Notes under the pieces: generated by a model
The model's database searches: none
Told to the model about the DNA's origin: nothing
The model's input: only the letters and a program-made list of their open reading frames with translations
Source: Bolinopsis microptera
Lineage: Eukaryota; Ctenophora; Tentaculata; Lobata; Bolinopsidae
DNA: 64,000 nucleotides
Assembly: GCF_026151205.1 (NCBI RefSeq)
Contig: NC_087073.1
Span: 19,978,658 to 20,042,657, forward strand
Direction: 5' to 3'
Made by a program: the position numbers and the translations under genes
Shown here: in pieces, positions 59,401-64,000 of the stretch
How positions within the stretch are numbered: position 1 is the first letter of the stretch
How the letters are laid out: each line of letters starts with the position of its first letter

Positions 59401-62400
59401 GTAGATAGATGGATAGATGGTAAGGTAGATGGATCGAGAGGGCTATTAAAATGAGATATTTATAATATTATATTCAAGTTGGAAATTCTCCAGTCAGATT
59501 TGTGCCGTGTGGGTTTACTGCCTTAAGAGAACATATAACGGAGAGAATTCTCAACTAATATTGACCATGATGGTACTTTGCGATGACTCTCTCAATCCAA
59601 TTCAAAACAAAAATGTAGAAAATCACCCATGAGCTAAATCATATAGCGTACATGATATCAAGTTCATGATATCAAGATTGCGTATCCTTTGTTCATATTT
59701 ATAATATTTTGCAAGAGATGGGACAGCTCCAGGAATACGAACCCTGGTGAGGACCGACCCACTGAGAAGAAAACGGTTCAACTTAAACTTGCTAGACATC
59801 AACCTACATTCGTACCATTGGGAAGGTAGACACAACAAGGGCCCGCAGAAGCAACTCCTGTTTAATATATCTGATGAGGAGGTCACTGGACCGACACAGG
59901 AGATGATAACAAAGAGCTCTGGGATATTTCCTTTTAACGACACTACACCGCCTTATCCCAACCCACAACCCCTTGACCCAGACTCTGGCTGGATCCCGGA
60001 GGAGAAGAATACGGAGGAAAGTATAGACTCGGAGCCAGCTACAAAACCGGGACCAGCTACGGATATGATCAGTTTTGATTGGGACAATATGTCTGATTTA
60101 ACCTCCCCCTCTTTCCAAGACCCTCTAGAGAGAGAAAAGCGATCTAGTAATAATAGAAGACACTCATCAAGACGGAGATCGCAACAACAGTGAGGAATAT
60201 GTGACATGATGCACGAGTAAGGGCTGAGTAATGCACGACAGTATTGCACACCTTAGTATTGCACCTTATTAGTGCACGTGCTAGTATTGCGCCTTATTAT
60301 TGCACCTTATTAGTGTACGCTAGTATTACGCCTCAGTATTACGCCTTTGTATTGCACCTTAGTATTACACGATGGTATTGCACCTTATTATTGTACATTA
60401 CTATTGTACGATAGTATTGCACGACAATATTGCACGACAGTACTGCACCTTAGTATTGCACGACAGTATTGCACGCTAGTTTTGAACGTCAATGATATTA
60501 TGCGTCAAATGAATATTTATTTCATCTCATTCCTCTTAAATAAAATTCTTGCGACCGTAACAATTTTTGCATACACACATTATGTCTTTCAAAGCTGCAT
60601 TGCATGAACATCCATACCCATTCCTCATAATCCTTCTGTAGAGGAGGAGTTCGTCAAGGTTTGTATGATCACCACTACCATGACCACAATCCACATAACC
60701 CATTAAAGAAAACATGAATTATCAATCGGATTTGCCTATATAAGTATATAAATTCAAATTTCAGATTATGCAATGAATGAGCATTTAAAATGAAGTATTT
60801 AACTATCTGTGATCTAATATGTGATATTGATCCACCTAGTTCACGTATAATGATGTAATGCATCGAATAGTTGGGATGAGTCACACCAAGAGTCAAGATA
60901 ACGTAATTTGTACTCAGCTAGGCTTTACTCTAGAGGAGGATTGGCAAACGAAGGAAAAATAGCCAAAGTTTAGATTACGGTTGTATATTATTGCCCATTT
61001 CCCAGTACCTGCCCTAAATAAAGTCTTATTAACTCACAAATTATTTATAAATTTAATTGATGAACCAATCAGTGCGACATCAGGAGAAGGAACAGAACCA
61101 GGGATAGTGTATCTACAGAAGCTCCGGAGAGCAAAGACAGATAAGAAGTATTGGACTGAACTGCTTCATACATTACCCAGTATGAAGAACCCTGATGATA
61201 TCAGAGACACGTATTGGATATTGTGTGATACTAACAATGTGTGAGTTTTATTACTTACTTAAGTTATGAGTGATAGTTTGTAATAACTAAAGGTTGGGTA
61301 TGTAGTCCCAGTAAGTTTGGGAGTAGTCAAGATCTAAACGCTGGAAAAGTAAGTGACAGATGGATGGTATTGAATATAGGACTATAAAAAATTCCAATTA
61401 CCATTCCAATTACTCCAATATTTTTTGATGAGATACTCAATGTTACAAATCAAGTTAAAAGTGTTGTTTATTTCAGAACGGCTTTGAAAGCTCTGTTAGA
61501 AAATTCCCTCCAAGGATCAGAAGACACCCAACAAGAAGCTCTAGACATTATCAGCAAAACCAAACCTGAGGTTGTCTGGAAGTTCTTCAAGAAAAACTAC
61601 GATAGGTACTACCAGGTAAGATACAGTTTCATAATGTGATGAGGAATTTTTTTTCTTACTGTCATTCAAGTGCGGCTCGAGAGCAGGCAACTATTTACTC
61701 GCTTATACAAACTTCTTCCCCATTTTTAATTAAATTTATTCGTTTATCTTCCAGACGCCACTGAATGGTAATTATCAGATTTGAAAATAAGCATAGAGTT
61801 ATAAAATGCCGGGTCTAAGTAACAGGCCCACAATTTCCAAGATTAAAGTTATTTCTAATTGTACCTACTTAAGTACTTAGCATTGCATAACTACGAGACG
61901 TGCGTTGATCATCGGTTGAAAAGTCGCTTGAAACATTATCCTGATATCGAAATTCTGGATGGTTTAACCAAATTGCTAGCTTAAGTAAGCTTATCCTTAA
62001 TATCCCTGTACTACAACATGTTTAAAGTTAGTATTCCCACTCACTGAGACTGTTATTATAATAATATAACCGTTAAAATTATCGCTTTTGATTGGTCCAG
62101 AGCACATGTCCTCGACAGGATTACCGTCTTTAAAGTAATTAGTTGGGTAAAGCATGTGGTCAACTGAGTTTCGCAGGAACCACCGAGTTTTTCCAAGAAT
62201 TGTTCCAAGGGTTTAATTTTAACTGAAAACCTCTAATTTGTATACTATAATATATGTATAGTATTGTATAATAGTTTTAGGAGTAACCCTTGGTTAAAAG
62301 GATAATATCCGTTGAAATGAAGTAAATACACTAAGACAACTTCACTTGACAGGGTCACTGATATCGAGCATTTTTGTAAGATATTGTATAAATATAAAAT

Positions 62401-63086
62401 ATCTATACAGAACTGTTATAGTACATTTCCCCTTCTCCACATCCCATTATAGTGCAAAGTTTTTACCGCTTATATTTGTTTCAGCTGTATGGAAAGTCGC
62501 AGTTTACTATGGCGTACCTTATACAAATCGTGACCGAAATGCTTAACACAAGTGACATGAAAAATGATGTCAAGTCATTCTTTAAGTCAAACGATCCCGG
62601 CACCGGAGAACCTGTAAGTTAATATACTGATTAATTGAGTAATTAACCAATTCAAAAGTTAAAATCAATCATGAAATTAATTATTATATTAGTCACTTTA
62701 TGCACAGATTTTTGTCACAATGCAAGAACTATTGGATCATCTGAATCAATTTCTAGATCAAATTCGTTTGTCTACTTACCGAGAAATTCAGAATCCAGTT
62801 TTCTCACTGGAAGTGGATGTAAAATAACCTGTCACAATATAGTATAGGTACCCTTAACCCAGTATTGGTATCAGAACTCCAAGGGCAACAATAAACTGCG
62901 ACTTTGTAGCGTTTTCCTTCAATAATTTGACAGTAATTTGTGAACATAACTGCTTCCCCATCTCAGGGTATGATGGCAGGATTAGAGCAGATAGCAGAGA
63001 ACATTAGATGGAAGAAGAATCACAGACACAAATGCAGAAACTTCTTCTTTACATACGCCAGGAAACATGCTAAGGGTAAAAATTAA
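50477..63086 (+). CDS. M1-family aminopeptidase N-like protein, 19 exons, ~927 aa
   Basis: A zinc exopeptidase that removes N-terminal residues from peptides. Exons: 50477-50644, 50776-50858 (see below), 51117-51497, 51663-51821, 52087-52215, 52396-52481, 53836-53954, 54116-54238, 54411-54479, 54793-54948, 55063-55140, 56570-56719, 57265-57433, 57627-57811, 58005-58177, 61073-61240, 61477-61615, 62485-62613, 62967-63086. The total is 928 codons with the stop. Seen: substrate motif AAMENWGLIT (326-335, first residue Ala instead of the usual Gly), zinc site HEVAH (362-366) with Glu 385 after 18 residues, and catalytic Tyr 449 in DEITYQRGG. All catalytic residues are present. The N terminus (MTSWMVWSLLVVMCRAAG) looks like a cleavable signal peptide, not the usual type II membrane anchor, so the enzyme may be secreted. 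Exon 2 to 3 is uncertain: the strong donor at 50855 breaks frame, and the weaker GT at 50859 keeps it. AATAAA at 63172. Confidence 0.92.
54571..54711. repeat. AT-rich palindrome, 141 bp, in aminopeptidase intron 9
   Basis: ATGAAATACTAGCATATATA at the left end is exactly complemented by the right end (...TATATGCTAGTATTTCAT), with (TA)n throughout. It could extrude as a cruciform or long hairpin. It lies between exons 54411-54479 and 54793-54948. Confidence 0.88.
56119..56156. repeat. Hairpin in aminopeptidase intron 11
   Basis: CTAAGTGGAACT and its complement AGTTCCACTTAG form a 12-bp perfect stem with a loop of about 11 bp. Possibly a small structured element; nothing else supports an RNA gene. 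Confidence 0.6.
59733..60193 (+). other. Orphan terminal exon in aminopeptidase intron 15
   Basis: After an acceptor (ACAGCTCCAG) an open frame of about 153 codons runs to TGA at 60191-60193. It has no early ATG, so it should be the last exon of a spliced transcript entering in phase 1. Seen: a basic start (RTDPLRRKRFNLNLLDINLH), a Pro/Asp/Glu-rich middle, and a Ser/Arg end (RSSNNRRHSSRRRSQQQ). The preceding aminopeptidase exon ends in phase 2, so it does not join it in frame. It could belong to a same-strand nested gene or a rare isoform. No family recognised. Confidence 0.4.
60238..60487. repeat. Degenerate ~13-bp minisatellite (TTAGTATTGCACC)
   Basis: About 18 imperfect copies of TTAGTATTGCACC and variants (GACAGTATTGCAC, TTATTAGTGCACG), starting right after the orphan exon at 59733-60193 and lying in aminopeptidase intron 15. 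Confidence 0.9.
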
Positions 63087-63171
63087 AGAATTTTCGAAGA
63101 TTTGTGCTTTGCGAATGTGAGCCCATGGATCTGGGCGCAAGTGGAATTTATGCATTATTTATCAGAAGCAT

Positions 63172-63177
63172 AATAAA
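63172..63177 (+). terminator. Poly(A) signal AATAAA of the aminopeptidase gene
   Basis: AATAAA 86 bp after the TAA stop at 63084-63086. Confidence 0.5.
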
Positions 63178-63310
63178 TATAATGGAAATGGAGGGATTGT
63201 GACATTTTTAAACTGTCGGTGATAAAACATTATAATATACTTAAACAGCTAAATTATTTCAGATTAGGTTTGAACTGATTAAGATTTACTTTACAATAAA
63301 TGAATATATT

Positions 63311-63410
63311 CAGTAAAACCCCGATTGACCGCGCCCCAATTTGCCGCAAACCCCAATTTACCGCGGGTGTTTCCTTTCCTCAAACTTTGCGGTAAATCGG
63401 GGTTTTATTA
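63311..63410. mobile_element. Short inverted-repeat element, pogo/Tigger-like ends
   Basis: CAGTAAAACCCCGATTGACC at the left and GCGGTAAATCGGGGTTTTA at the right are complementary over about 19 bp. CAGTAAAAC-type ends are reminiscent of pogo/Tigger TIRs. About 100 bp, no coding content. Confidence 0.6.
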
Positions 63411-63698
63411 ATATTGTATTTGCGAAATTTAATTATCTTGATGATACATCATTATATCAATTATTGCAATTACTATTGTACATAACAGTAGTTTTAATTT
63501 ATACACCAATTTGTACTGTTACTGTTACATGTTAGCCTATTCAAAGTGGCCGCGAGCATTTGGTTTTAGGGTTTTATAATATTTGTTGCCTTTTTTAGGG
63601 GTTACTTTTATATTCAAATTGATTTTTATTCAGATTTTACCCTCCACATTTGATCCTTACAGTGATTAACAGGGTCGATTACTGGGAGTGGATATATA

Positions 63699-64000
63699 AG
63701 GATGATGATTTATCACTCTACACTCGACTGTCACGTGACTTTTTCAACCTGGCCCTGAACACTGAACTACATTTCGAAACCCTAACCCTCTAATCTGATC
63801 CTAACCCTAACCCTAAGTCTAACAATAACATATGCTTAAACCCAAACGATAAATTAGACCAACTTCCTTCTACCGTCGATAGTTTTTCCCAAATATCTCG
63901 CCAGGGGAGCACTTTAACCCCATGTCATGGGCCGGGTGATTCGGAATCAGCGTCCGAAAGAAAATCTCGAAGATCGAGTGTAGAGTGATTTAGCACGCTC
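63699..64000. mobile_element. TIR element with CCCTAA hexamers (copy 2, cut by window end)
   Basis: Same order of blocks as 29342-29729: GGATGATGATT, CACTCTACACTCGACTG, the CCCTAA stretch, TATCTCGC, GGAATCAGCGTCCGAAA, TCTCGAAGATCGA, GTGATTTAGCACGCTC. It is shorter by internal deletions (the block after GTCCGAAA is missing). The right terminus falls at the window edge, so the flanking duplication cannot be checked. Confidence 0.85.

Noticed and set aside
59623-60249. Minus-strand ORFs of 98-106 codons
   Set aside because: Antisense to the plus-strand orphan exon 59733-60193, with no start or splice context of their own.

Overview
This looks like a 64 kb piece of nuclear DNA from an invertebrate animal. 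It is AT-rich, its genes are split by GT-AG introns with well-conserved phases, it encodes metazoan domain combinations (a CH+GAS2/GAR cytoskeletal linker, an M1 aminopeptidase, a fucolectin-like plus sushi secreted protein), and it is full of short DNA-transposon remnants. A cnidarian is my best guess from the kind of small secreted precursors and the FTP/sushi protein, but the sequence does not prove it.

Layout. (1) 8-11006, minus strand: a complete 20-exon GAS2-like gene whose total reading frame closes in phase (1,772 or 1,755 aa). It has two in-phase, paralogous versions of one exon, and a possible nested secreted-protein ORF in an intron. (2) 11007-18479: about 7.5 kb with no coding signal I can support. 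(3) 18480-23539, plus strand: a six-exon calcineurin-like metallophosphoesterase with a one-base frame break. Its last intron is filled by a 33-bp minisatellite interrupted by a TIR element. (4) 23540-30700: repeat-rich DNA with long G/C homopolymers and one or two orphan exon-like stretches. (5) 30763-34290, plus a fourth copy at 45159-45365, all plus strand: a family of four small secreted acidic precursors that I do not recognise, each with two Q-x-hydrophobic-G-x-G motifs. (6) 35.9-39.4 kb, minus strand: a secreted FTP-domain plus sushi-like protein, with candidate further exons. (7) 40636-42576: a 1.94-kb hAT-type element with 8-bp target duplications, an internal ~258-bp tandem array and a BED-finger remnant, followed at once by a frameshifted SEM1/DSS1 retrocopy. 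(8) 45.4-50.4 kb: MITE-like and foldback sequences. (9) 50477-63086, plus strand: a 19-exon M1 aminopeptidase N-like gene of about 927 aa. (10) The right end is part of a TIR element containing telomere-like CCCTAA hexamers. Its other copy is at 29342-29729.

The genes do not form an evident pathway. The most unusual item is the four-member secreted-peptide family. It is coherent in signal peptide, length, strand and paired motifs, and some members carry Gly-basic signals that would suit amidated peptides.
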